Positions 25,703 to 34,568 of a stretch of DNA of 64,000 bases are shown here, one piece after another (the stretch's first letter is position 1; every line of letters starts with the position of its first letter). This DNA comes from JADJPG01 sp964491875 (lineage in GTDB: Bacteria; Verrucomicrobiota; Verrucomicrobiia; Limisphaerales; JADJPG01). The notes under the pieces were generated by a model that searched no databases, had not been told where the DNA came from, and saw nothing but the letters and a program-made list of their open reading frames with translations. The position numbers and the translations under genes were made by a program. The stretch is taken from assembly GCA_964491875.1 (NCBI GenBank), contig CAZBIC010000003.1, positions 124,001-188,000 of the forward strand, written 5' to 3'.

Positions 25703-25972
25703 ATGATCAAAAACACACCCTTCACAAAACTAGTCCCCACAGCGCTTTTGGCTGCGGGCGCAATCGGGATGCTGGCTACCACGTATAGCACCTTAGCGGG
25801 AAGTGCAACTAACATTACTGCTGGGAGCGGTGCGTCCTGCTCATTGTATGACCAAAAGTATTGCATTGGCTGGGACAGTTCCAATCAGATGTACTCTTGG
25901 TGTTGCCCGTTGGCCGACACATGTGGGGACGTTACTACATCTGGAGAAACTCATACTGCTACCTGCATCTGA
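25703..25972 (+). CDS. Small secreted six-cysteine peptide
   Basis: 89 residues. AAGGA at 25692-25696 is well spaced (6 bases) from ATG 25703. Residues 1-33 are a signal-like segment (LVPTALLAAGAIGMLATTYS). The mature region of about 55 residues has six Cys at 46, 54, 67, 68, 74 and 88, plus three Trp, suggesting three disulfides and an exported mini-protein. A seven-codon frame (ATG 25683) overlaps its start as ATGA and could couple translation. A strong hairpin follows the stop. The operon continues with a MauE-like gene, a family tied to thiol redox and disulfide formation. No homologue recognised; bacteriocin-like, structural or redox roles are all open. Confidence 0.7.
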   Translation: MIKNTPFTKLVPTALLAAGAIGMLATTYSTLAGSATNITAGSGASCSLYDQKYCIGWDSSNQMYSWCCPLADTCGDVTTSGETHTATCI

Positions 25973-25983
25973 TCCATCACATT

Positions 25984-26016
25984 GGGGGAGAGTAGCGTTA
26001 GTTCTACTCTTCCCCC
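25984..26016 (+). promoter_or_regulatory. Intercistronic hairpin after the peptide gene
   Basis: 12-bp stem with one bulged T: GGGGGAGAGTAG (25984-25995) with CTACTCTTCCCCC (26004-26016), eight-base loop. No T run follows, and the next ATG is at 26021. It may protect the upstream message or partly terminate, giving more peptide than downstream products. Confidence 0.65.
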
Positions 26017-26020
26017 TTCG

Positions 26021-26884
26021 ATGCTATTCCTAATTTGCGTAATGTTTCAACTCGCGGTTCGACATCCAATTGCTTGCAATCTATTCTTAAGTGTTGTCAT
26101 TACGTGCGCCGTTGGACTTTTTTGGCACCTTCGATCGCCACATTACTTGGAGGAGAAGCGCGAGCTGCAACTTCAGGCAAAAGTCAGACATGTTAGAAGC
26201 GTGGTCCGAGGATGGAATTTGCTTCCATTGGTCCGACTCAACGATTCCTTGACTGCCAAATATGTCGATCAGATGCACATTGAGCAAGTAGCCGTGATGT
26301 CATCGACTCAGCGCGCTCTTCTTTTAGAATCGGTCCTTAATCTTTTTAAATACATCCGCGAGCCTAGCTTTGAAGGCTTCTGCGAGTTGCACTCCAATAG
26401 TTCAGGAAATCGCATTTTATTCGATGGTTTCCTCGAAACGCAGATGCGTCACTTCAATAATAAAGGAGGAATAATCTTCCCGAGCGATAAAAGGGAGGCG
26501 CTAAACCTCCTTTGGCACTTGAATAGTACTAACAAGTATTTCGCAATTCCTCCGCGAATTGAGTCCATTTCCACAAATGGACTTCGCACTTTCGTTACGC
26601 AAACTGTTTCAACGAATGGGACGGCTCACCGAAGAGCTACAAGCATATGCACATTCGTTCATGCGATTTCACCGAGCGGATTCGCCGCTGACGAAACACC
26701 AGCTACTATCAACGGAAGTGGCGGTACAAACTTGTTCGCTGATGTGTTCTTTTTCGCCCGCACAAGCGCATCCGAGAATACCGGTCCATTCATTTTCTCA
26801 TACTACTGGTCTCCCCGCCGTGCAGTTTGGATTCCGTATCGGTCGTTTTGTGATGCTCAGACAAAATACCAGACAATGTTCTGA
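26021..26884 (+). CDS. Membrane-anchored protein of unknown function
   Basis: About 287 residues from ATG 26021; a TTG at 25982 is in frame but lies in the hairpin. A hydrophobic N-terminus (residues about 1-37, FLSVVITCAVGLFWHL) anchors a soluble domain. That domain has LPLVRLNDSLTAKYVDQMHI, a helical stretch with STQRALLLESVLNLFKYI, and a Ser/Thr-rich C-terminal half ending WSPRRAVWIPYRSFCDAQTKY. No family recognised. Codon use is AT-richer than the flanks. The stop overlaps the next start (TGATG), so it is coupled to the MauE-like gene. Confidence 0.65.
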   Translation: MLFLICVMFQLAVRHPIACNLFLSVVITCAVGLFWHLRSPHYLEEKRELQLQAKVRHVRSVVRGWNLLPLVRLNDSLTAKYVDQMHIEQVAVMSSTQRALLLESVLNLFKYIREPSFEGFCELHSNSSGNRILFDGFLETQMRHFNNKGGIIFPSDKREALNLLWHLNSTNKYFAIPPRIESISTNGLRTFVTQTVSTNGTAHRRATSICTFVHAISPSGFAADETPATINGSGGTNLFADVFFFARTSASENTGPFIFSYYWSPRRAVWIPYRSFCDAQTKYQTMF

Positions 26885-27330
26885 TGAACGGATTGAGATT
26901 AATAGCAAGAATGCTGATCGCCTGTGTGTTTCTTTACGCTGGGGTTTTCAAGATGTTGAGACCTGCGGCGGCCGTTCTCGCTCTCCGCGCCTTGGATCTC
27001 CCACTTTCCTCGGCGGAAGCATTGACATTCGTCGTGACTGTCATTGAACTCCAAATAGGAACATTATTGCTATTAGGCATTCAACCTTACTATGCGACGC
27101 GGGCTGCAATCATTTGTCTCTTTGTTTTCCTTTTCTTCCTTCTCTACCTACTTACATTGGCCTCCCCTCCAAGTTGTGGATGTCCTGACCTAGTGGGCCT
27201 GTTCTCTTCGAATCGAAAAGCGGCGTTATTCGGTGTCTTCCGCAATATCGTTTTAATAGCTCTTCTTGGGTATTGTGTAGCTGCTCAACCCAAATGTTCA
27301 CCCATTGAAAATCGAAAGCAATTGTTATGA
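26884..27330 (+). CDS. MauE/DoxX-like membrane protein
   Basis: 148 residues, four hydrophobic helices. The N-terminus (ARMLIACVFLYAGVFKML) and the helix-2 ELQIGTLLLLG Glu are typical of DoxX/MauE proteins, and the loop after helix 3 has the CGC pair (C98, C100) characteristic of MauE-type members. MauE is needed for disulfide formation in methylamine dehydrogenase light chain, and related proteins are thought to move electrons for periplasmic thiol oxidation. Placed in one operon with a six-Cys secreted peptide, it is a good candidate for that peptide's oxidative folding. Start ATG overlaps the previous stop; its own stop overlaps the next start (ATGA). Confidence 0.8.
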   Translation: MNGLRLIARMLIACVFLYAGVFKMLRPAAAVLALRALDLPLSSAEALTFVVTVIELQIGTLLLLGIQPYYATRAAIICLFVFLFFLLYLLTLASPPSCGCPDLVGLFSSNRKAALFGVFRNIVLIALLGYCVAAQPKCSPIENRKQLL

Positions 27331-28613
27331 ATATTCGAATGATTTTCCTGCTCATTTTCGTGTGTGTCGCTTCATCAGTTATTACTAGATTGATCAGTAA
27401 TCGACCTGCATCTGAAACTCCTGAGATTGCAACCTCAGCGGTGAATAAATCGTCAACCGCAGAGGTTATTGTGCCAATTGTTCGATCTGTCTCTGTCACA
27501 AATACAATCGACTGGTCGAAAGTCGAGTCAGCTGATTACCTGACCTACATACAGAATCTTCGAGCAATCGGGTGTCCGCCCGAGACGCTGGCCGATATCA
27601 TCGTTGCTGACGTCAATAAGCTGTTCGCGGAGCGCGCCAAACAGTTCTTGCAAGGAACAAATGCCATTCCAAAATATGAATACTGGAAAGGTGTTAATGA
27701 ACAACGTGCAAGGGCAGCAAAGAAGGCGGAGTTGAAGAAACATCTAGTTGAACTTGATGCAGAGCGCATATCGGTCATAAGGCGACTCCTCCAGGATCAA
27801 GTATCTGTGGATCAACTCAGGACGCCATGGTCGCCACTTGATATGAGTGACGACGGCGAGCGCCTTTCCTTCCTTTCTGAGGAAAAACGGAGCGCTCTGA
27901 AACAAGTAAATGCAGAAATGGATGCGGAGACGAGAAAAAGGATTCGACCAGGATCCCAAGATCTTGCGGGATTGAAAGAACTGGAGAGGCTTCGGCAAGA
28001 ACGTGAAGCGAAGATTGCGCAATTACTTACACCTGAAGAAAAGCTTGAGTTCGATCTACGATCTTCATCCACAGCGAGTCGGCTCCGAGTTGATCTCGAA
28101 GGTTTCAGTGCTTCTGAAGAGGAGTTTCGGCGGATCTTGCCGATCAGGAAAGAGTTCGAAGACAAGTATAATTCCCAGATTCCCCCTACAAGCGTGGAGG
28201 ATATTAAGGAGCATGTGAATTCCGAAGGAGTTATGTTACGTGAAATTCGGTCTGTGTTAGGAGACGCCAGGTACGAGGAATATAGGCGATTGACAGACCC
28301 CAATTTCAAATTTTTAAGATCAACATTTAAAGGCAGTGAAATACCAGATGAACAATTGATTGGGGTTTACAATATTTGGTCTGGAGCCCAGACGGAAGCG
28401 GAGCGAGTCAGATATGACCCAAGCCTTACACCCGAATATCAAAGGGCCCGATTGGCGGAGATTAGTTCTCAAGCACAGGCGCAGATTCGAACAACTCTTG
28501 GTGATGGTCCTGGGGCAGAGATAATTAGTCAGAATGGGTCGAAGATTTTTGGAAGGATTGAAACACTAAATCCTCCTCGTCCTTCGGCTACTACTACTTA
28601 TCTTCCGAAATAA
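27327..28613 (+). CDS. Membrane-anchored coiled-coil protein of a verrucomicrobial type
   Basis: 428 residues. One N-terminal helix (MIFLLIFVCVASSVITRLI) anchors a largely helical, charged periplasmic part. The segment YIQNLRAIGCPPETLADIIV followed by DVNKLF is a motif I associate with a family common in Verrucomicrobiota. A long coiled coil (about residues 130-260, rich in Glu/Arg/Lys/Leu) and a helical C-terminal region follow. No catalytic motif. It is the last gene of the coupled four-gene unit 25703-28613. A scaffold role beside the secreted peptide is possible but not shown. Confidence 0.75.
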   Translation: MNIRMIFLLIFVCVASSVITRLISNRPASETPEIATSAVNKSSTAEVIVPIVRSVSVTNTIDWSKVESADYLTYIQNLRAIGCPPETLADIIVADVNKLFAERAKQFLQGTNAIPKYEYWKGVNEQRARAAKKAELKKHLVELDAERISVIRRLLQDQVSVDQLRTPWSPLDMSDDGERLSFLSEEKRSALKQVNAEMDAETRKRIRPGSQDLAGLKELERLRQEREAKIAQLLTPEEKLEFDLRSSSTASRLRVDLEGFSASEEEFRRILPIRKEFEDKYNSQIPPTSVEDIKEHVNSEGVMLREIRSVLGDARYEEYRRLTDPNFKFLRSTFKGSEIPDEQLIGVYNIWSGAQTEAERVRYDPSLTPEYQRARLAEISSQAQAQIRTTLGDGPGAEIISQNGSKIFGRIETLNPPRPSATTTYLPK

Positions 28614-28825
28614 ATGAGGAGCGTAGTGCTCCGAAGATTGAAGATTGTTCACGATTCACGACCCGGCCCCCTGTTGGTCGAGAGTCACCAACAGCTCCGC
28701 CGCCTGCGCAGTCGCAGTGACCACGCTCGTCATTGTCGTCGTCGTTCTCATAACTACGAGAACTATCAGAACCCTCCACCAGTGGCCCTACACCGGACGG
28801 TTACGCAGTATTTCCAGCCCCGCAA

Positions 28826-29767
28826 TTAGGCTGGCACGTCGTATTGGCTGATACCGACGTTGATATTCACAGTTTTAAGTCTCCGTTTCAATTTTAGAGT
28901 CCGAGTAAATCTTGGATCAAATAGATCCTTCATCAATACAGGGCGCGGAGATCTTATTATGTAGTCGCGCGGTAGGCCCAAGACTTGCGCGGGCAGTTCC
29001 AATTGTGGATTGGATATGTGTTGAACAACTAAAGGAGCGCGAGAGATTCCTCGCGACCGGAGTGCGCATAGGCGATGAAAGCCGTTGTTCAACGTTAGTC
29101 GGTTTCCGATCTTAAAAGCATTGGCTGAACTGATTCCGAAGCCAACCAGACTGATTACGACAGCAGTCGGAATTCCTCCGTAGTTGGCATAAGCCACATC
29201 AGATGGTTCAATTGGCTTCAAGAAGGATCCAAGAAAACGGAGGTCGCAGTTCGAAGAGCTAAAGACATGAGAGTTTGGTCCAGCTTCGAGGTATTGTGGA
29301 TGGTTCAGACTATGGCTTGGCGCGAGGCAGAAATCGATCAATTCCTCCATCTGCGGATTCTCGGGGAGTCGACCCGCGAGTGATTCCATGTGTTCTACAT
29401 TAACACTTCGTTGTGTAGCGATCAAATTATCGATAGGCACGTTCTCAAAAGTAATCCGAGTCATTCCAAATGTTTTTGGAAATGCGGGATGATTTGAAAT
29501 CGCTTCCAAATGTGGTTGAAATTCTTCCGGCAGTGGCTCCGTGATGTTCGAGTCAGTTACCTTCGCCTCACTTTCCGCCGCAAGGAATTCTGCGACTGAG
29601 TCCTGAACGGCTAACCATTCCTTTACAAGATCTGGAAGCCGAGCAACTTCTTCTTCGGTACATTGGGCGCGCACATATTTTTGGAATTCGCCGAGCGGCA
29701 CCAGCGCAAATGGATAAAGGTGAGGAGCCGAATGCTTATCAATAGGAGGATGAAGCCTTGAATTCAT
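28826..29767 (-). CDS. Soluble protein with a ParB-like motif, unknown function
   Basis: 313 residues from ATG 29767, AT-rich codon use like the adjacent operon. No signal. The segment LTLNNGFHRLCALRSRGISR followed by APLVVQHI resembles the 'NG-HR-AL-G-PV' core of ParB/sulfiredoxin-like domains, where the residues bind nucleotide. It is preceded by FENVPIDNLIATQRSVN, like the short entry strand of such domains. The N-terminal 90 residues are acidic and helical. DNA or nucleotide binding is a guess from this motif. It stands alone, convergent to the peptide operon. Confidence 0.6.
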   Translation of the reverse strand: MNSRLHPPIDKHSAPHLYPFALVPLGEFQKYVRAQCTEEEVARLPDLVKEWLAVQDSVAEFLAAESEAKVTDSNITEPLPEEFQPHLEAISNHPAFPKTFGMTRITFENVPIDNLIATQRSVNVEHMESLAGRLPENPQMEELIDFCLAPSHSLNHPQYLEAGPNSHVFSSSNCDLRFLGSFLKPIEPSDVAYANYGGIPTAVVISLVGFGISSANAFKIGNRLTLNNGFHRLCALRSRGISRAPLVVQHISNPQLELPAQVLGLPRDYIIRSPRPVLMKDLFDPRFTRTLKLKRRLKTVNINVGISQYDVPA

Positions 29768-30253
29768 GATTGGGATTGCCTTCGTTAGGTTTGAAAATTG
29801 ACTTTAACGGGTGGAGTGGTCAACTCAATATTTCTGCACGAAAATTCGTCGGCCCACCGCAGGGTAACACTTGATTCTCGCCCACTACATCGCTGCCGCT
29901 GTGATGTGTCAGATATTACGCTCTCCTCAGACCCGCTGGTTTTGGGAACGGGACAATTGCCAACTATTTGGCCTTGCCCCGGTATGGTAGACCGGCGGCG
30001 GGTGAGTGCATCGAGCACGCACATGAACGGCAAGAGCAAGGTGGGTGGGTTTCTTTCAGACGCTCACCGACTGGACGCCTGTCCTACTTGGATTTCCCTG
30101 TTTGACGTCAAACTTCAGTGTGAACATGCAGTCCGAAAATCAAACACGGCGCGGATTGCTCCGCGCCGTGTTGAACCCGAGGGCCGCCTTGATGCCAGGT
30201 AAGGGGCGTCCCTCAATCTCTTCGTCCGCCGCCCTCCGCGACGAACGATAGAA
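29768..30253. other. 486 bp without a convincing gene
   Basis: Two short frames overlap here on opposite strands (29798-30202 and 29785-30039) but neither has protein-like composition or a start signal. The only clear element is the perfect hairpin at 30143-30172, which terminates the reverse-strand cohesin-like gene. Confidence 0.6.
30134..30172 (-). terminator. Rho-independent terminator of the cohesin-like/dockerin genes
   Basis: Perfect 13-bp stem AACACGGCGCGGA/TCCGCGCCGTGTT with a TTGC loop (30143-30172). On the - strand it is followed by a T-rich TTTGATTTT. It lies 82 bp after the end of the gene at 30254. Confidence 0.8.
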
Positions 30254-31147
30254 TCATTGGAGGGGAGGTGCCTCGACTCCCACTCGGAAGAAGAACGTTT
30301 CCGGCAGATCGTTGCGGTCGAACTCGATCACGTTCATCGGTGGCGTGGCCCGGATGCCTTCCTTCAGCAGACCGAAGTCGCTCAAGCGTTTCGCGCCTTC
30401 GATGGTGTAGAGCCGATCCTCAGCGCTCGGCCATTCGATGACCACACGGCCGCGGCCTTCGGTGATGCGCAGGCGAAGCAGCGAGTTCTCGTCGGTCGGA
30501 TCGGTCCCGGCGGCCTGTTCGCCCGCGTTGTTGACGCCGTCGCCGTCCTTGTCGTCGCTGTAGAAGACGCCCAGGTCTCCAAAGAACTTCTTCTCCCATT
30601 GGTCGCCAAGGCCGTCGAGGTCTTCGTCCGCAGGATTCGGTTTCACGGACAGAATGCGCACGCCATCCGGGACCACTTCCAGCGTGTTGGCATTGATGTC
30701 CACGAAGTTCGCGAAGTGCCCGCTGTGGCCGAAGCTCAGGTCGAACGTCGGCGTGTTCGGATTAGTCCTGGCGAAGCGCGCGCTGGCGAGCAGCACGCGG
30801 TTGCCGGTGACGCCTGAGCGTGGATTCCGTCCGTCCATGCGTGCGCCGGCGAAGAGGATTTCGCCCGGTTGCCCGGCATTGGGTTCGGCGTAAGGCACCG
30901 TGGCTGAGCCGTTGTGCAGATACCAGACGTCGAGGTTGTGGGTGGCTTCGATGAGCTGCAGGTCGGCTTGGTTGTAGAACAGCTTGAAGGTGTGGCTGAC
31001 GATCGCGGTGTCCGCGATGTCGGCGTAGACCTTCACGCTGATCTCCGGTCCGGTCGAGCTGGCCTCACCGTAGACCCGCACGGCGGCTTGAGCGCGGGAG
31101 ACGAGAAGCGCGGCGGCCAGCAGGAGGAGTTGGAGTTTCGTTTTCAT
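30254..31147 (-). CDS. Secreted cohesin-like protein with a calcium-binding TSP3-like segment
   Basis: 297 residues from ATG 31147, which opens a signal (KTKLQLLLLAAALLVSRAQA); the frame extends upstream but without a signal. Residues about 22-165 form a jelly-roll resembling cohesin or cohesin-like modules: ISVKVYADIADTAIVSHTFK, LFYNQADLQLIEATH, and FDLSFGHSGHFANFVDINAN. A DEDLDGLGDQWE and DDKDGDGVNNAGEQAAGTDP segment follows, with the Asp-rich calcium loops of thrombospondin-3/dockerin-like repeats. The C-terminal 70 residues are the beta-rich tail seen on many exported proteins of this group. It lies 40 bp downstream of a gene whose product ends in a dockerin, suggesting a matched pair. 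Confidence 0.75.
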   Translation of the reverse strand: MKTKLQLLLLAAALLVSRAQAAVRVYGEASSTGPEISVKVYADIADTAIVSHTFKLFYNQADLQLIEATHNLDVWYLHNGSATVPYAEPNAGQPGEILFAGARMDGRNPRSGVTGNRVLLASARFARTNPNTPTFDLSFGHSGHFANFVDINANTLEVVPDGVRILSVKPNPADEDLDGLGDQWEKKFFGDLGVFYSDDKDGDGVNNAGEQAAGTDPTDENSLLRLRITEGRGRVVIEWPSAEDRLYTIEGAKRLSDFGLLKEGIRATPPMNVIEFDRNDLPETFFFRVGVEAPPLQ

Positions 31148-31187
31148 GGAGAGTTCTCCGTTTTCGTGATTGCGATGGAGTTTCCGA

Positions 31188-33749
31188 TTACAGGGACGGA
31201 GCGGAGACGCAGTTCGTGCGACCAAACTGGGTGCTGAAGATGGCGAGGTCCGCGCCGTCGACATCGCCGTCGCCGTCGAGATCCGCGACACATCCGGCAG
31301 CGCCCGCGCCGCCGACGTTGAGCGAGTAGTGGTCGCTGAAGGACTGGTAGTAGAGGTGACCGAAGCCGTCCGTGGTGCGCGCCCAGGCAGTGAGGCGGAA
31401 CTGATACGCGCAGCTGGTCCACGGATTTAACGTGCCGGCCGCATGAGCGGGCGCGGTGTTGAAGATGGTGTTGTTCACGCCGTACCAATAGGGCGGAGTG
31501 GCGTCATGCACCCCGACATACTGGTCGCGCTTGATTAGGCCGGCGTATTGATTGCGGCCGAAGAGGGCGTCGAGCTGGTAGTTGAGCAGGAAGCCGTTTG
31601 TATGCGACGCGGTAATGTCGAACTGGAGGTTCTGGGTGTTCGACGCGAGCGGAATGTAACCGCACTCGGGAATCTCCACGCCGTTCTGGTCGAGCACGCG
31701 GTTGATGGCCACCGTCACCTGCTGGTTGTTCACGGTGACGGTGATGCGGCTGAGATCATTCGGCGTCAGCGTGGCTTCAATCGGGAACGTGCTTCCGAAG
31801 AACGAAATGTACCAGTAGCCCTTGCCGATGATGTCGTAGCGACCGTCGGGCAACGCGCGGGTGTTCCACACGGCGAGCAGGTCGCGATGCGCCCAGTAAC
31901 CTTCTTCGGTCCGGCGATAGAGGCCGTCAGCATTGGGGCCGACGTTTTCGAGCGTCGCGCTTACGCTGCCGCCGGGATTGATGGTGTAACGAATCTTGGA
32001 GAGCGGGTCGTCGATCGGCTGGAAGTCGCCGACGGCGGGCGCCGTGTTGCCATTCCACTTCGCATAGTAGAGGCGGTAGTGAGAGACGAAGTTGTCGCTG
32101 CTGCCGAAGAGACCGTTCAACCAGAGGCTGCCGCCGAACGGTGCGTCCTTGTATTGAGGAATGCCGAGCGCGCTGCCGACAGCGGGGGATACGTTCGCGA
32201 GACCGTTGCGTGCGCCGCTCTGGGTGATTTCCGAAGTCGGGATGTTGCCGATGCTGGTGAAGAGGAAGCCGCTGGTGACGGACGGTCCCACTCCGCCAAG
32301 CGCGCCGCTCGGTCCACCGAAGCAACCCATGTCGTTGCGGGAACCATCGCGATCGTTGAAGAACGGATTCGGGTCGCCAGCGTTGATGCAAGGCGACGTG
32401 ATCGCGAGGTGATACGGCGGGGTGGAGAGGAGATCGAAGTCGGGATTGCGGGAGATGTCGCCGGGGCCGGGATTTGCGACGCCGCCAGATTGCGCGTCGT
32501 AGTTGCGCCAGGTGTTACCCCAGACGTCGTTGAAGGAATTCTTCGGCTTGGCATTGGACGAGGCGCTGAAGCCGGTGGTGTTGCGGGCGAGAATGTTGTT
32601 CTTTATGACCGGCTCCGCGCCGCCGTAGCACCAGACGCCCTGGTCGGTGTTGTCCGCAACGGTGTTGTTGATCACCTGCGCGCCCGACGAAGCAACCCAG
32701 GCGATGTAGATGCCCGCGCCGTTGTTGCTCACGACGAGATTGTTTTGAATGAGCGGCGTGGCGCTGAGCGAGATGATGCCGTAGTCCACGGTGCCGTCGG
32801 AGGCGTTGCCATTCTTATCGATGATGTTGTTACGGATGATCGGACTGCCGCCGTTGATGCGAACGCCTTCCTTGTGCCCGGTGATCCAGTTGTTGTTGAG
32901 GAGCAAGCTGCCGCCGTTGATGGCCACGCCCGAGTTCTCCATGCCACGGCTGGCACGGATGATTTTGAAGCCTTCGAAGCGCGAGTTGGTCACGTCATTC
33001 GCCGTCACGACATCCGCATTCACGATGAAACCGAGGATGCCGCCGAAGCCGCGCAAGGTGGTGTTTCCGTAGCCGGAGCCGACCACGTTCACGCCGCTGC
33101 GGAGACGGAGGTTTTCCGTGTAGGTACCAGGATCAACCTGCACGGTGTCGCCGATGTTCGCTGCATCAATGGCGGATTGAATCGATTCACCGGGCGCGAC
33201 GATGAGCGTGTCTTCGCCGGTCAGGATCAGGTTCACGCCATCACGACGATGCGAATCGATCGGAGGCGTGGTTCCCTCGGTCTCAATCACCGTCGGGCAG
33301 CCGCCGGTCCAGGCGTTGTGAACGCTGTAGTAAAGCGTGCCTGGGCCGGAAACCTTGGTGAGGATGAAACAGACGCGGCTGCCTTCGCGGACGCGGACGG
33401 AGGGATAGCTGAACGTCGCCGCATGGTCCGTCGAGGCTCCCATGTTCACGGTCACCTCATCGCGGCCGAGCACGATGCCGTCGTATGAATTGCTGAGAAC
33501 CGTCAGACGGATGGTGTGACTGCCGGACGTGGACGACGAGAAGACAAGGCGGGCGGAAGTCAGGCTGTTGCCAGGATAACTGGGAACATAAAAGCCGCGG
33601 CTGATCAGGTCGCCGGTGGAGGAATTGTTCGTGCAGACGAGCAACGTCTCGGCGCGTCCGGCGGTGGCGAGAAGAAATATGGTGAGAAGGGCGAGGAGAA
33701 GGCCGCTGGCACCGTCCTGGCACCTGGTTTTCGAACTGAATGCTTTCAT
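31188..33749 (-). CDS. Secreted right-handed beta-helix protein with a C-terminal type I dockerin repeat
   Basis: 853 residues from ATG 33749 (signal about residues 16-33, LLLALLTIFLLATAGRAE). Residues about 175-490 form a parallel beta-helix of pectin-lyase type: ESIQSAIDAANIGDTVQVDP, then repeated rungs with asparagine ladders (GGSLLLNNNWI, GSPIIRNNIID, ATPLIQNNLVV, EPVIKNNILA). A large beta-rich region follows. The C-terminus has DLDGDGDVDGADLAIFSTQFG, a single calcium-binding dockerin/EF-hand-like loop-helix. Beta-helix proteins of this type usually bind or cleave polysaccharide; no catalytic residues can be assigned. The cohesin-like gene follows 40 bp later. Confidence 0.85.
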   Translation of the reverse strand: MKAFSSKTRCQDGASGLLLALLTIFLLATAGRAETLLVCTNNSSTGDLISRGFYVPSYPGNSLTSARLVFSSSTSGSHTIRLTVLSNSYDGIVLGRDEVTVNMGASTDHAATFSYPSVRVREGSRVCFILTKVSGPGTLYYSVHNAWTGGCPTVIETEGTTPPIDSHRRDGVNLILTGEDTLIVAPGESIQSAIDAANIGDTVQVDPGTYTENLRLRSGVNVVGSGYGNTTLRGFGGILGFIVNADVVTANDVTNSRFEGFKIIRASRGMENSGVAINGGSLLLNNNWITGHKEGVRINGGSPIIRNNIIDKNGNASDGTVDYGIISLSATPLIQNNLVVSNNGAGIYIAWVASSGAQVINNTVADNTDQGVWCYGGAEPVIKNNILARNTTGFSASSNAKPKNSFNDVWGNTWRNYDAQSGGVANPGPGDISRNPDFDLLSTPPYHLAITSPCINAGDPNPFFNDRDGSRNDMGCFGGPSGALGGVGPSVTSGFLFTSIGNIPTSEITQSGARNGLANVSPAVGSALGIPQYKDAPFGGSLWLNGLFGSSDNFVSHYRLYYAKWNGNTAPAVGDFQPIDDPLSKIRYTINPGGSVSATLENVGPNADGLYRRTEEGYWAHRDLLAVWNTRALPDGRYDIIGKGYWYISFFGSTFPIEATLTPNDLSRITVTVNNQQVTVAINRVLDQNGVEIPECGYIPLASNTQNLQFDITASHTNGFLLNYQLDALFGRNQYAGLIKRDQYVGVHDATPPYWYGVNNTIFNTAPAHAAGTLNPWTSCAYQFRLTAWARTTDGFGHLYYQSFSDHYSLNVGGAGAAGCVADLDGDGDVDGADLAIFSTQFGRTNCVSAPSL

Positions 33750-34011
33750 AGTCTTTTGTGAGTTGTCGTTGTTTCCGGTCCGGAATCCGTTCGCCCTCAC
33801 GGGCTGGCGCGATAACCGTCCACTCACAAAGAAGAAACCGGGGGAGGACTATTACAGCGGGGAGATGGAACTTTCGGGGGAGACAGTCGTGCCGCTCCTG
33901 CCAGCCCTTTTCTCAATGGTCGCTGCACTGGGCCAATCCCCCCTTGCGGCCTCCGGCGTCAGACCAGAAACAGCCTCTTTAAACCAAACGAGTTTTCGCC
34001 GTTATGTAGGA

Positions 34012-34551
34012 ATGAATGGGGAATTGTGGAAACTAAAAGAAGATAATCAGAAGCCGGTTTCCAGCAAGGCATGGCTTTGGGCGTTCGCCGGCATCGTTGG
34101 GGGATTGCTGATTGGCGCAGTGGGCTATCGGTTTTTTGTCCTCGAAAAGCCGACCGCCGAAACCGCCCCTGCCACTACTCCCGCTCCCGCCGCAGTCTAT
34201 GAACCGAAAAGGCAACATGGCCTCAAGCTTTTCGAGGGCAAGACGACCTTCGCGGTGCATCTGATGCAAACGGTTGATCTGCGCCTGCCCTGTTCAGGAC
34301 TATTGACCATCGATCTCAAATTCGCAAAAGGAGCGGGGCTCTGCGTGTTTTTGCTGACCGAAGAAGAACGAGTGAAAATGAAGGCCGGGAAAACGTGTGC
34401 CCATGTGGAGGGTTTCGATGCAAAGGTGTCCTCTGGGATTTATCGTCAGGAAGCTGAAGTGGCACCTGGCCGATACACGTTGGTTCTTCTGGATGAGAAC
34501 AAGAGCCGTGGCGTAGTGGAGATCAACGCGCGCCTCAGCAACTTGAAATAA
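34012..34551 (+). CDS. Single-pass membrane protein of unknown function
   Basis: 179 residues from ATG 34012, preceded by AGGA; the frame is open to 33616 but the upstream part looks non-coding. A short cytoplasmic N-terminus (MNGELWKLKEDNQKP) leads to one helix (about residues 20-43, WAFAGIVGGLLIGAVGYRFF), a Thr/Ala/Pro linker, then a beta-rich periplasmic domain (TFAVHLMQTVDLRLPC, IDLKFAKGAGLCVFLL, GRYTLVLLDENKSRGVVEI). No family recognised. It is divergent from the beta-helix gene and convergent with carB. Confidence 0.55.
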   Translation: MNGELWKLKEDNQKPVSSKAWLWAFAGIVGGLLIGAVGYRFFVLEKPTAETAPATTPAPAAVYEPKRQHGLKLFEGKTTFAVHLMQTVDLRLPCSGLLTIDLKFAKGAGLCVFLLTEEERVKMKAGKTCAHVEGFDAKVSSGIYRQEAEVAPGRYTLVLLDENKSRGVVEINARLSNLK

Positions 34552-34568
34552 TGGGCGGATTGTGTTGG

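Noticed and set aside
29798..30202. 134-codon + strand frame in the gap before the cohesin-like gene
   Set aside because: No signal, no ribosome-binding site, composition unlike protein; it also spans the perfect terminator hairpin.
31548..33488. 646-codon + strand frame antisense to the beta-helix gene
   Set aside because: Val/Ala/Arg/Glu/Asp-rich shadow composition without any domain; the opposite strand has a signal peptide, beta-helix rungs and dockerin.
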